Shown here: piece after piece, positions 8,748 to 14,960 of the stretch
Position numbering within the stretch: position 1 is the stretch's first letter
How the letters are laid out: every line of letters starts with the position of its first letter
Origin: an uncultured Bacilli bacterium
GTDB taxonomy: Bacteria; Bacillota_I; Bacilli_A; RF39; UBA660
Assembly (NCBI GenBank): GCA_934167785.1
Contig: CAKPLX010000001.1
Coordinates: forward strand, 15,114-79,113
Reading direction: 5' to 3'
DNA length: 64,000 bases
Notes under the pieces: model-generated
Told to the model about the DNA's origin: nothing
What the model saw: only the letters and a program-made list of their open reading frames with translations
The model's database searches: none
Position numbers and translations under genes: made by a program

Positions 8748-9681
8748 TTTTTATGTAATCTATGGAATAGAAAAGGGCTTAATTGAAAATTATAAAAAAG
8801 AAATCCTAAAAAAATTAACCAATTATGAATTAATAAAATATGATTTGAGTATAAATACTATTCAAGAAGTTATAGAAGACGCTACAACAATTAGTATGTT
8901 TAATAAAGAAAAAGTGCTTATACTAGAAGATTGTTTCTTTTTAACTTCTAATAAAACTATAGAGGACTTGGATAAACTAGAAAAGTATATTAGCAATTAT
9001 AATCCTGATTGTTATCTAATAATGATTTGTAACGCCGAAAAAATAGATAGCAGGAAAAAAATATATAAATTGCTTTCTAAACACAAAATTATAGAAGCAA
9101 ATAAAGTAGACAAAAGTTTCTTAATAAAATACATTCAAAATAGCTTTAATGAAGAAAATTATAAAATTGATGACATAGAATTTTTCATTGAAAGAGTAGG
9201 CACTAATCTTTCAAATATCAATAATGAAATAGAAAAACTAAAAATGTATCGATTAGATACGAAGACAATTACCAAAGAAGACATTTCTAAAGTTACTTCA
9301 AAAGTACTAGAAGAAGAAATATTTGCCTTAACGGATGCCATTATTTTTAAAGATACTAAAAAATCTTTAGACTTATTAGAAAATTTTTTGAGTTTAAATT
9401 ATGATGCAATTCAAATTCTTTCCCTTTTAGCCAGTCAATTTCACTTCTTATTTCAAGTAAAAAGATTATTAAATAAGAATAAAACAGAATCAGAAATTGC
9501 CAAAATTTTAGAAGCAAATCCTTATCGTATAAAATATACCGTAAAAAAACTTTATGCCTATTCAGAAGAAATGCTTCTAAATTATATCAAGCATTTAGCC
9601 AAAATGGATCATGATATTAAATTAGGATTAATCAACAAAGATTTAGCCTTAAAATTATTAATGATTTACCCCAATACTTAA
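8740..9681 (+). CDS. holA: DNA polymerase III, delta subunit
   Basis: 313 residues with the HolA layout: NNFYVIYGIEK at the N-terminus, the Walker-A-like region degenerate, LIMICNAEKIDSRKKIYK in the middle, and the C-terminal collar with SLLASQFHFLFQVKRLL and YRIKYTVKKL. Delta opens the beta clamp as part of the clamp loader. It starts inside the previous gene (ATGAATAA overlap of 8 nt) and ends in a strong terminator. In other Firmicutes holA sits near comEC and rpsT; neither is here. Confidence 0.92.
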   Translation: MNNFYVIYGIEKGLIENYKKEILKKLTNYELIKYDLSINTIQEVIEDATTISMFNKEKVLILEDCFFLTSNKTIEDLDKLEKYISNYNPDCYLIMICNAEKIDSRKKIYKLLSKHKIIEANKVDKSFLIKYIQNSFNEENYKIDDIEFFIERVGTNLSNINNEIEKLKMYRLDTKTITKEDISKVTSKVLEEEIFALTDAIIFKDTKKSLDLLENFLSLNYDAIQILSLLASQFHFLFQVKRLLNKNKTESEIAKILEANPYRIKYTVKKLYAYSEEMLLNYIKHLAKMDHDIKLGLINKDLALKLLMIYPNT

Positions 9682-9682
9682 C

Positions 9683-9724
9683 ATTCTAACTTATTTTAAA
9701 CAAATAGGTTAGAATATTTTTTTA
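9683..9724 (+). terminator. Terminator of holA
   Basis: An extended stem (ATTCTAAC 9683-9690 with GTTAGAAT 9708-9715, continued by six inner A-T/G-T pairs) is followed by a T run. The T run almost touches the -35 of the next promoter. Confidence 0.85.
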
Positions 9725-9728
9725 TTTC

Positions 9729-9757
9729 AAAGGATTTTTAATATAAAAAAAGAATAA
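9729..9757 (+). promoter_or_regulatory. Sigma-H-type promoter of the spoIIA locus
   Basis: AAAGGATTT (9729-9737), an 11-nt spacer and AAAGAATAA (9749-9757) fit every specified position of the Bacillus sigma-H consensus RNAGGAWWW-N11/12-RNNGAATWW as I remember it. spoIIA is a known sigma-H operon in Bacillus. The leader to the first start codon would be about 115 nt. Confidence 0.8.
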
Positions 9758-9812
9758 TATAAGTAGAGGGAAATAATTGTCAAAATATATCTTATCAAAA
9801 AATTAGCTAGTT

Positions 9813-9820
9813 TTGTCGAA
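9813..9820 (+). promoter_or_regulatory. Spo0A box (TTGTCGAA)
   Basis: TTGTCGAA is the exact Spo0A box, set in TTTTGTCGAATAT. A second, one-mismatch copy (TTGTCAAA) lies at 9778-9785. Spo0A activates spoIIA in Bacillus from boxes upstream of the sigma-H promoter; here the boxes are about 15-50 nt downstream of the expected transcription start, where Spo0A would repress or serve another promoter. Confidence 0.6.
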
Positions 9821-9877
9821 TATATTTTAGAAAGGGTTATTTTGTGATAAATTAAAATAGCAAAGGGTGAATTAAAC

Positions 9878-10180
9878 ATGTCAAAGATCAGTACAGAATA
9901 CAGAAAAGGAGTCTTTTTTGTAAGACTAGTTGGGAGGAACGGTAATGAGAAAGAAATAAAAAAAATATTTACGTTAATTGATGAATTAGGAATTCATAAA
10001 GTTGTATTAAACCTAGAAAGGATACAGTTTATTTCATTAGAAGCAATCAAAGAAATAGAAAAGTATCAAAAAAATGCAAATTTAAAAAAATTACTGATTA
10101 TCTGTGATCAAAGGAGAAATAGATTATTAAATATTCTTCCTTGTATTGATCAAGAAATAGATGCTTTTTCTTGTCCTTAA
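9878..10180 (+). CDS. spoIIAA: SpoIIAA-like STAS protein (anti-anti-sigma factor)
   Basis: 100 residues with a STAS-type pattern: beta strands GVFFVRLVG, helix EIKKIFTLIDELG, strand KVVLNLERIQFI, helix EAIKEIEKY and strand LKKLLIICD. NLERIQFISLEAIKEIEKYQ lines up without gaps with the SpoIIAA segment around the phosphorylated serine (DSSG), but there Leu replaces that serine and no Asp-Ser-Ser-Gly is present; a Ser lies one position away. AAAGGGTGA gives a clear start. It sits between a sigma-H promoter and sigF. The assignment rests mainly on context, and the regulatory mechanism must differ from the textbook one. Confidence 0.65.
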   Translation: MSKISTEYRKGVFFVRLVGRNGNEKEIKKIFTLIDELGIHKVVLNLERIQFISLEAIKEIEKYQKNANLKKLLIICDQRRNRLLNILPCIDQEIDAFSCP

Positions 10181-10230
10181 AAGGGAAGAAGATTAACCCT
10201 TTATCCAAGATAATTGTTAGAAGGGTTTCT

Positions 10231-10911
10231 ATGAATGATACAATATTAATTAATTTAATCAAAGAAAATAAAGGATTAATTTGTTCAATTATTAATAAAT
10301 ATACAAAATATTATGAATTCGATGACTTATATCAAGTAAGTATAATTGGCATAATAAAAGCTTATCAAAACTATGATCAATCAAAAAATGTGAAATTAAC
10401 AACCTATATGTATAAACATATTTTAGGGGAAGTATTAGCCTTGATTAAAAAATCCAACCCCTTAAAAATATCAAGAGAATATTATCATTTATATAAAAAG
10501 ATATTAGAGGCCAAAACACTATTAACTCAAAAATTAATGAAAGAGCCAAATATTGAGGAGTTATCTCATTTTTTAGAAATCGATGAAAGCTTAATTAACG
10601 ATGTCTTAAGATGCCAAGCCAGTGTCAAAAGTCTCGATGAAGTGATCATGGAAGATGGAAAAAAATTGACGTTATTAGATCAAATAGCGGATCAATATCA
10701 TAATAATGATCAATATCTAGAAAATATCGCACTAATAGAAGAATTAAACTTATTAAGTGAAGAAGAATACAAATTAATCAATTTACGATACTTTGAAGAT
10801 AAAACACAAAGCGAAACAGCCCAATTTTTTGGTACAAATCAAGTTCAAATCTCCAGAAATGAGAAAAAAATACTAAAAAAATTAAAAAATAATCTCTGTA
10901 AAACCGCATAA
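10231..10911 (+). CDS. sigF: Forespore RNA polymerase sigma factor, SigF type
   Basis: 226 residues of the sigma-70 family without region 1.1. Region 2 reads FDDLYQVSIIGIIKAYQNYD, region 3 PNIEELSHFLEIDESLI and region 4 INLRYFEDKTQSETAQFF with QVQISRNEKKILKKLK. The TQSE and QVQ-SR-EKKILK wording is closer to Bacillus SigF than to SigG. AGAAGG 6 nt ahead of the ATG at 10231 decides the start; the open frame itself runs further upstream into spoIIAA. Position after a SpoIIAA-like gene supports SigF. spoIIAB, normally between them, is absent: only 50 nt separate the two genes. Confidence 0.82.
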   Translation: MNDTILINLIKENKGLICSIINKYTKYYEFDDLYQVSIIGIIKAYQNYDQSKNVKLTTYMYKHILGEVLALIKKSNPLKISREYYHLYKKILEAKTLLTQKLMKEPNIEELSHFLEIDESLINDVLRCQASVKSLDEVIMEDGKKLTLLDQIADQYHNNDQYLENIALIEELNLLSEEEYKLINLRYFEDKTQSETAQFFGTNQVQISRNEKKILKKLKNNLCKTA

Positions 10912-10930
10912 AATAAGCAATTGGTAAAAA

Positions 10931-10949
10931 TGTAACCGAATTGGTTACA
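10931..10949. promoter_or_regulatory. Perfect 19-bp palindrome, candidate operator
   Basis: TGTAACC-GAATT-GGTTACA, two 7-bp arms, just after the sigF stop and 47 bp ahead of the XRE gene. No T run follows on the plus strand, so a terminator is less likely than an operator, most plausibly for the XRE protein encoded next to it. Confidence 0.5.
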
Positions 10950-10995
10950 GAAAAAAACTTGATTCTGTGAGAGAATAAAAATTAGGTGATGACAA

Positions 10996-11250
10996 ATGAG
11001 TACTTCACATAGAAGAAATGAAGACATTTATGACATAATTGCAGCAAATATTAAAAAATATCGAAAAGAAGCAAAAATTACCCAAGCTGAACTTGCAGAT
11101 AGAGCGCATTACTCACATGAATTCATAAGACGCATTGAAGCACCAAACGGAAAAAAATACTTTTCAGTAGATACTTTAGCCCAAATTGCAAATGTCCTAA
11201 ATGTTAAACTAGAAACATTAGTAAAAGGAATAGACAATGAAGATAAATAG
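10996..11250 (+). CDS. Small XRE-family HTH transcriptional regulator
   Basis: 84 residues, essentially one Cro/C1-type helix-turn-helix: IAANIKKYRKEAKITQAELA, DRAHYSHEFIRRIE and the closing VDTLAQIANVLNVKLETLV helices. AGGTGATG precedes the ATG. It lies between sigF and spoVAC with its own terminator, and a perfect palindrome upstream may be its binding site (autoregulation). Whether it acts in sporulation is inferred only from position. Confidence 0.88.
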   Translation: MSTSHRRNEDIYDIIAANIKKYRKEAKITQAELADRAHYSHEFIRRIEAPNGKKYFSVDTLAQIANVLNVKLETLVKGIDNEDK

Positions 11251-11271
11251 ACTTCATTGTTTTATTTTTTT
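11234..11271 (+). terminator. Terminator of the XRE gene
   Basis: ACAATGAAG (11234-11242) pairs perfectly with CTTCATTGT (11252-11260), followed by TTTTATTTTTTT. The stop codon lies in the loop. Confidence 0.85.
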
Positions 11272-11280
11272 AGATAATTC

Positions 11281-11310
11281 GTATAAATAAAAAAAGAAAA
11301 AGCCATATTA
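11281..11310 (+). promoter_or_regulatory. Sigma-G-type promoter of spoVAC-D-E
   Basis: GTATA (11281-11285), an 18-nt spacer and CATATTA (11304-11310) match every specified position of the Bacillus sigma-G consensus GHATR-N18-CATNHTA as I remember it. spoVA is a classic sigma-G operon. The promoter is 15 bp from the spoVAC start. Confidence 0.78.
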
Positions 11311-11324
11311 TAAATGGTGAAAAT

Positions 11325-11765
11325 ATGAAAAATCAAGAATATCAAGAATTTATAAAACAATATACGCCTAAACCAAATAAAGGGAAAAATGCTATTATTG
11401 CCTTTATTGTGGGAGGATTACTAGGAACCTTTAGTGAATTACTTCTAGAAGTTTATCAATTTATTTTACATCTCCCTAGAAAAGAAGCAGGAGTTTTAGT
11501 CATTTTAACTTTAATTGTAGCTGCATCTATATTAACTGCTTTAGGAATATTTGATGTAATTGTAACCAAGGTAAAAAGCGCCTTAATTATTCCTATAACA
11601 GGATTTGCTCATTCAATAACATCCGCAGCCTTAGAATATAAAACAGAAGGTTTTGTATTAGGAATTGGCGCAAATATTTTCAAATTAGCAGGAACAGTTA
11701 TTTTATATGGAGTAGTTGCTGTTTATTTCTTTGGAATACTTAGAATACTAATAATAGGAGGGTAA
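11325..11765 (+). CDS. spoVAC: Stage V sporulation protein AC
   Basis: 146 residues, a multi-pass inner spore membrane protein of the SpoVA channel that takes dipicolinic acid into the forespore and releases it in germination. It begins with the family signature YQEFIKQYTPKPNKGKN and has hydrophobic helices at about 24-45, 55-75, 85-105 and 115-140, with PITGFAHSITSAALEYKTEGFVLGIG typical of SpoVAC. First gene of a three-gene operon; spoVAA, AB and AF are absent, as in many anaerobes. Confidence 0.95.
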   Translation: MKNQEYQEFIKQYTPKPNKGKNAIIAFIVGGLLGTFSELLLEVYQFILHLPRKEAGVLVILTLIVAASILTALGIFDVIVTKVKSALIIPITGFAHSITSAALEYKTEGFVLGIGANIFKLAGTVILYGVVAVYFFGILRILIIGG

Positions 11766-11766
11766 A

Positions 11767-12762
11767 ATGACAACAACTTATAAAAACGTATATATAAAAG
11801 AAACAGCGACCATCGCTGGAATATATGAAGCAAATGGTCCATTAAAAAAGTATTTTGATAGAACTTACCAAAAAGATTTATATTTTGGAGAAAAAAGTTG
11901 GGAAAAGGCGGAAATAAAATTATTAAGAGATGTCACTTCTTTAATTTTAAGAAAAGCTAGATTAAAAGAAAGTGAAATCGATGTTGCAATTTCAGGAGAT
12001 TTAAGTAATCAAATTGCAGCAAGTAATTATGCCTTTAGAGAATTTGATATTCCTTTTTTAGGAATTTATAATGCTTGTGCAACAAGTAGTGAAGGAATAC
12101 TCATAGCTGCTAACTTTATTGAAGGAAAAATTTATAAAAATTGTCTAGTTACTACTTCTAGTCATAACACTGCTGCTGAAAAACAATATCGTAATCCAAC
12201 AGAATATGGAACTCCCAAACCTCAAACAGCAACCTTTACCACAACAGGAGGAGCAGCCATTTTATTAACCTCAGACAAAACAAATATTAAAGTATCGGCT
12301 TCTACTATAGGAAAAGTTATTGACAAGAAAACAACGGACGTTAATCACATGGGAGCAGTAATGGCACCAGCCGCCGCTGACACCATTTATAGACATCTTA
12401 CAGATTTAAAAAGAACTCCAGATTATTATGATTTAATTCTAACTGGTGATCTAGGAATATATGGGAAAGAAATTCTAATTAATTATCTAAAAAAAGTATA
12501 TAACCTAGATATTTCAAAGAATTATAACGATTGTGGAACGATGATTTATGACCTAAAAAAGCAGCCTGTTTTTGCTGGAGGATCTGGCCCAGCATGTAGT
12601 GCCTTAGTAAACTTTAGTTATATCTATCATCAAATGAAAGAAAAAAAATTGAAGCGTGTATTAATTGTTCCAACAGGAGCCTTATTTTCTCCAACTCTAT
12701 TTTTTCAAAAAGAAACGCTTCCTGCCATCGCACACGCTATTGCTTTGGAGGTGGTAGAATGA
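11767..12762 (+). CDS. spoVAD: Stage V sporulation protein AD
   Basis: 331 residues, soluble thiolase-like subunit of the SpoVA complex; SpoVAD of Bacillus binds dipicolinic acid. Family stretches include VYIKETATIAGIYE, GIYNACATSSEGI, NPTEYGTPKPQTATFT, TGGAAILL and DCGTMIYDLKKQPVFAGGSGP. Ribosome site AGGAGGG lies directly at the end of spoVAC (1-bp gap), and the TGA stop overlaps the spoVAE start by 4 nt. Confidence 0.96.
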   Translation: MTTTYKNVYIKETATIAGIYEANGPLKKYFDRTYQKDLYFGEKSWEKAEIKLLRDVTSLILRKARLKESEIDVAISGDLSNQIAASNYAFREFDIPFLGIYNACATSSEGILIAANFIEGKIYKNCLVTTSSHNTAAEKQYRNPTEYGTPKPQTATFTTTGGAAILLTSDKTNIKVSASTIGKVIDKKTTDVNHMGAVMAPAAADTIYRHLTDLKRTPDYYDLILTGDLGIYGKEILINYLKKVYNLDISKNYNDCGTMIYDLKKQPVFAGGSGPACSALVNFSYIYHQMKEKKLKRVLIVPTGALFSPTLFFQKETLPAIAHAIALEVVE

Positions 12763-13109
12763 TTTATTTAAATGCTTTTCTTTTTTGCGGAACAGTTTGT
12801 ATGATCTCTCAACTAATTTTAGACAATACAAAATTAACACCCGGTCATGTTACATCACTTTTTGTAATTATTGGTGCCTTTTTAGATATTTTTGGAATCT
12901 ATGATAAATTTGTTTTATACTGTGGCGCAGGTGCTATCATTCCCATTACTTCGTTTGGTCACTTGCTAATTCACGGAGCCATGGATACAGCTTCTAGACT
13001 TGGTCCCTTAGGACTTGCCTTTGGAATATTTAATTTAACAAGTGCTGGAATTAGTATTGCCTTAGTCTCAGCATTTATTCTTTCCCTTATCCTAAAACCT
13101 AAACACTAA
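12759..13109 (+). CDS. spoVAE: Stage V sporulation protein AE
   Basis: 116 residues, short membrane form of SpoVAE (the AEb type), with about three or four helices and the conserved LTPGHVTSLFVIIGAFLD and ITSFGHLLIHGAMD segments. It completes the minimal spoVAC-D-E channel set. The start overlaps spoVAD (ATGA), with GGAGGTGG as ribosome site. Confidence 0.94.
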   Translation: MIYLNAFLFCGTVCMISQLILDNTKLTPGHVTSLFVIIGAFLDIFGIYDKFVLYCGAGAIIPITSFGHLLIHGAMDTASRLGPLGLAFGIFNLTSAGISIALVSAFILSLILKPKH

Positions 13110-13129
13110 AAGTACTTCTAAGTATTTTT
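13105..13129. terminator. Possible terminator between spoVAE and the ZIP gene
   Basis: AAAAGTACTT faces AAGTATTTTT, with a very short loop and a T run on the plus strand. It sits exactly between the two convergent genes. Confidence 0.45.
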
Positions 13130-13879
13130 CTAAAATAGAAAAAACTTTATTAACATAAATAAAATTCCAATAATAAACCACACTCTACTTAACCAACAAT
13201 AAGCATATTCTCTTGAAGTAGGAATTAATTCACTAAAAGAAATAAAAATCATAACTCCAGCAATAAAAGCAAACAAGAACCCAAGAATCATAGGATTCAC
13301 AAAAGAAATAAAAAAGAAATAAGTAAGAATAGCTCCCACCGGCTCTGATAATGCGGAAACAAAAGTGTAAAAAAAAGCTTTTGTTTTTTTCTTTGTCGAA
13401 TAATAAATAGGAATCGAAATAGAAATCCCTTCTGGAATATTATGAAGAGCAATTGCGATCGCCAAAGAAAGACCCAAAGTTGTACTTTTGGTTGTAGAAA
13501 TAAAAGTTGCAATTCCCTCCGGAATATTATGAAGAATAATTGCCAACATAGAAATAATTCCTACTTGATATAAAGAAGACTTTTGTTTTTCTAACCGAAT
13601 TCCTTTTTCTACAAAAAAAGTAAGAATAATACCAATCATCAAAAAAAGAAAGATAAGAAAAGATAAATAAATTCCTGAATAATAACTTCTTAACATCATA
13701 AATGCTTCTGGGATTAAATCAGTAATAGACACGCATAACATTACTCCAGCAGCAAAAGCTAAACTTCCTGCAATAATTTTCTTTTCATTTTTGAATTTAA
13801 ATAAAATAGGAAGCATCCCAATCATAGTTGAAAATCCTGCCATTGTTGAAAGCAGAAATCCCATTCCAATTTGTCCCAT
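13130..13879 (-). CDS. ZIP-family metal transporter (ZupT-like)
   Basis: 249 residues, eight predicted membrane helices. Two HNIPEG motifs in helices IV and V (HNIPEGIATFIST, HNIPEGISISIPI) carry the metal-binding His and Glu of ZIP transporters, which import Zn2+, Fe2+ or Mn2+. The frame is open up to a GTG at 13990, but the ATG at 13879 has GGTGAT upstream, gives the usual ZupT length and leaves room for a clear promoter; it is preferred. Convergent with spoVAE. Confidence 0.9.
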   Translation of the reverse strand: MGQIGMGFLLSTMAGFSTMIGMLPILFKFKNEKKIIAGSLAFAAGVMLCVSITDLIPEAFMMLRSYYSGIYLSFLIFLFLMIGIILTFFVEKGIRLEKQKSSLYQVGIISMLAIILHNIPEGIATFISTTKSTTLGLSLAIAIALHNIPEGISISIPIYYSTKKKTKAFFYTFVSALSEPVGAILTYFFFISFVNPMILGFLFAFIAGVMIFISFSELIPTSREYAYCWLSRVWFIIGILFMLIKFFLF

Positions 13880-13918
13880 AATGATCACCAATAAATAATA
13901 TGAAAAAATGAGAAGAAA

Positions 13919-13948
13919 ATTATAATATTTATATCTATTTTCTTTCAA
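13919..13948 (-). promoter_or_regulatory. Promoter of the ZIP transporter gene
   Basis: On the minus strand TTGAAA (13948-13943), an 18-bp spacer and TATAAT (13924-13919). It supports the ZIP start at 13879. Confidence 0.65.
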
Positions 13949-13956
13949 AAGAGAAT

Positions 13957-13984
13957 TTGACAATAACCTAAAAAGTGCTATCGT
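13957..13984 (+). promoter_or_regulatory. Promoter of the small gene at 14013
   Basis: Perfect TTGACA (13957-13962), a 16-bp spacer and TATCGT (13979-13984) with TGC ahead of it. It is divergent from the ZIP promoter and about 30 bp ahead of a strong ribosome site. Confidence 0.65.
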
Positions 13985-14012
13985 AGCCACTATTAAAAAG
14001 GGGAGAAAACAT

Positions 14013-14125
14013 ATGGATTCAAATAATTTTACAGAATTAAAAAGAAAAAATTATTAAACGCAGCAGAGCATTATCGTGAAGCTGAAATTATGAAAAAAGT
14101 ATTAAATAAAGTAAATAAACATTGA
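14013..14125 (+). pseudogene. Small protein gene with disrupted frame
   Basis: AAGGGGAG (13998-14005) lies 7 nt ahead of an ATG, yet the frame stops after 14 codons (TAA 14055-14057). At a run of six A residues (14045-14050) the next frame continues for 22 more coherent codons (KLLNAAEHYREAEIMKKVLN and on) to a TGA at 14123-14125. One extra A would give a basic, helical protein of 37 residues. Either a single-base deletion (real or a sequencing error in the A run) or slippage at the A run explains this. Promoter, ribosome site and terminator are all intact. The product is not recognised. Confidence 0.6.
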
Positions 14126-14152
14126 AGATAATTATTAATAAAACAATTAACG

Positions 14153-14183
14153 AAAAAAAGCCTCTAAATTTAGAAGCTTTTTT
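14153..14183. terminator. Bidirectional terminator
   Basis: AAAAAAGC and TCTAAATTTAGA and GCTTTTTT form a long stem with one mismatch, with T runs on both strands. It separates the small gene at 14013 from the convergent TetR gene. Confidence 0.8.
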
Positions 14184-14206
14184 AATGACTAAAAATAAGA
14201 AATATA

Positions 14207-14785
14207 CTAATTTTTAGGAGAAATTTCTAAATTATCAGGAATTAAGATATCTAAGTAATGTAACATTTCTTCCTTCGAATACTTAAAATCATTAAGCATC
14301 CATTCTGTCCCAGCACTAAATACGGCTCCTAAATAAAAAGTAGCAACAAAATTACTAGGAATTTGTACACGCTTATCTGATTTATCAATTCCTTCAATAA
14401 TTTCTTTTTTAAAAGTATCATAAATCATGTCCATTAAAATTCCATTCTTATTTGTCTTTCCAATCGCAACATAAATATCTTTTTTCTCTTCAACATGATC
14501 TAAAAATAAAGAAATCATCTCTAGATAGTACTCTTTCGTATTAAGTGTACTTGTATTTTTTTCCAACTCTTTTTCTAAAGATTCTTTTAATGTATCAATA
14601 TAAGAAGAAAGTAATTCATATTTATCTGAATAGTGAGAATAGAAAGTAGAACGATTAACCAAAGCTCTCTCACAAATATCAGAAACTTTTATTTCTTCAA
14701 AAGGCATATCACTCATCAGCTCAATCAAAGTCTGATAAAGATTATTTTTTGTTTTTATTACCCTTAAATCTATCTTTTTGTTCAT
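14207..14785 (-). CDS. TetR/AcrR-family transcriptional regulator
   Basis: 192 residues. The N-terminal DNA-binding domain reads FEEIKVSDICERALVNRSTFYSHY followed by DKYELL, the TetR signature; the rest is a helical ligand/dimer domain. AGGTGATG precedes the ATG. It is divergent from the RND exporter at 14961, and a 10-bp element that overlaps its own -35 occurs inverted again toward the exporter promoter, so it probably represses both itself and the exporter. The ligand is unknown. Confidence 0.9.
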   Translation of the reverse strand: MNKKIDLRVIKTKNNLYQTLIELMSDMPFEEIKVSDICERALVNRSTFYSHYSDKYELLSSYIDTLKESLEKELEKNTSTLNTKEYYLEMISLFLDHVEEKKDIYVAIGKTNKNGILMDMIYDTFKKEIIEGIDKSDKRVQIPSNFVATFYLGAVFSAGTEWMLNDFKYSKEEMLHYLDILIPDNLEISPKN

Positions 14786-14832
14786 TTTACATCACCTGTA
14801 CCCATTATAGTAATTTAAAATACATTTGTAAA

Positions 14833-14889
14833 GTTATGCAACAAAAATTGCTTATTTATACAACAATTAATAGACGAATGTTGAATAAC
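14833..14889. promoter_or_regulatory. Candidate TetR operator pair
   Basis: GTTATGCAAC (14833-14842) and GTTGAATAAC (14880-14889) are inverted copies of GTTATKCAAC. The first overlaps the minus-strand -35 of tetR (TTGCAT, 16-bp spacer, TATAAT at 14819-14814). The second lies about 20 bp upstream of the likely exporter promoter (TATGAT at 14935-14940). Confidence 0.5.
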
Positions 14890-14960
14890 ATACAATTAAA
14901 ATGATTTGTTAGTGAACTTTTAATTGGATTGTAATATGATATCTAACGAATGGAGGTAAT

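Noticed and set aside
10906..10932. Sigma-F-like elements GCATA and GGTAAAAATG ahead of the XRE gene
   Set aside because: Both elements fit the consensus, but the spacer is 12 instead of 15 nt and the first overlaps the sigF stop codon.
13880..13990. Longer ZIP transporter starting at GTG 13990
   Set aside because: The GTG has no ribosome site, and the extra stretch contains divergent promoters; the ATG at 13879 has a ribosome site and gives the family length.
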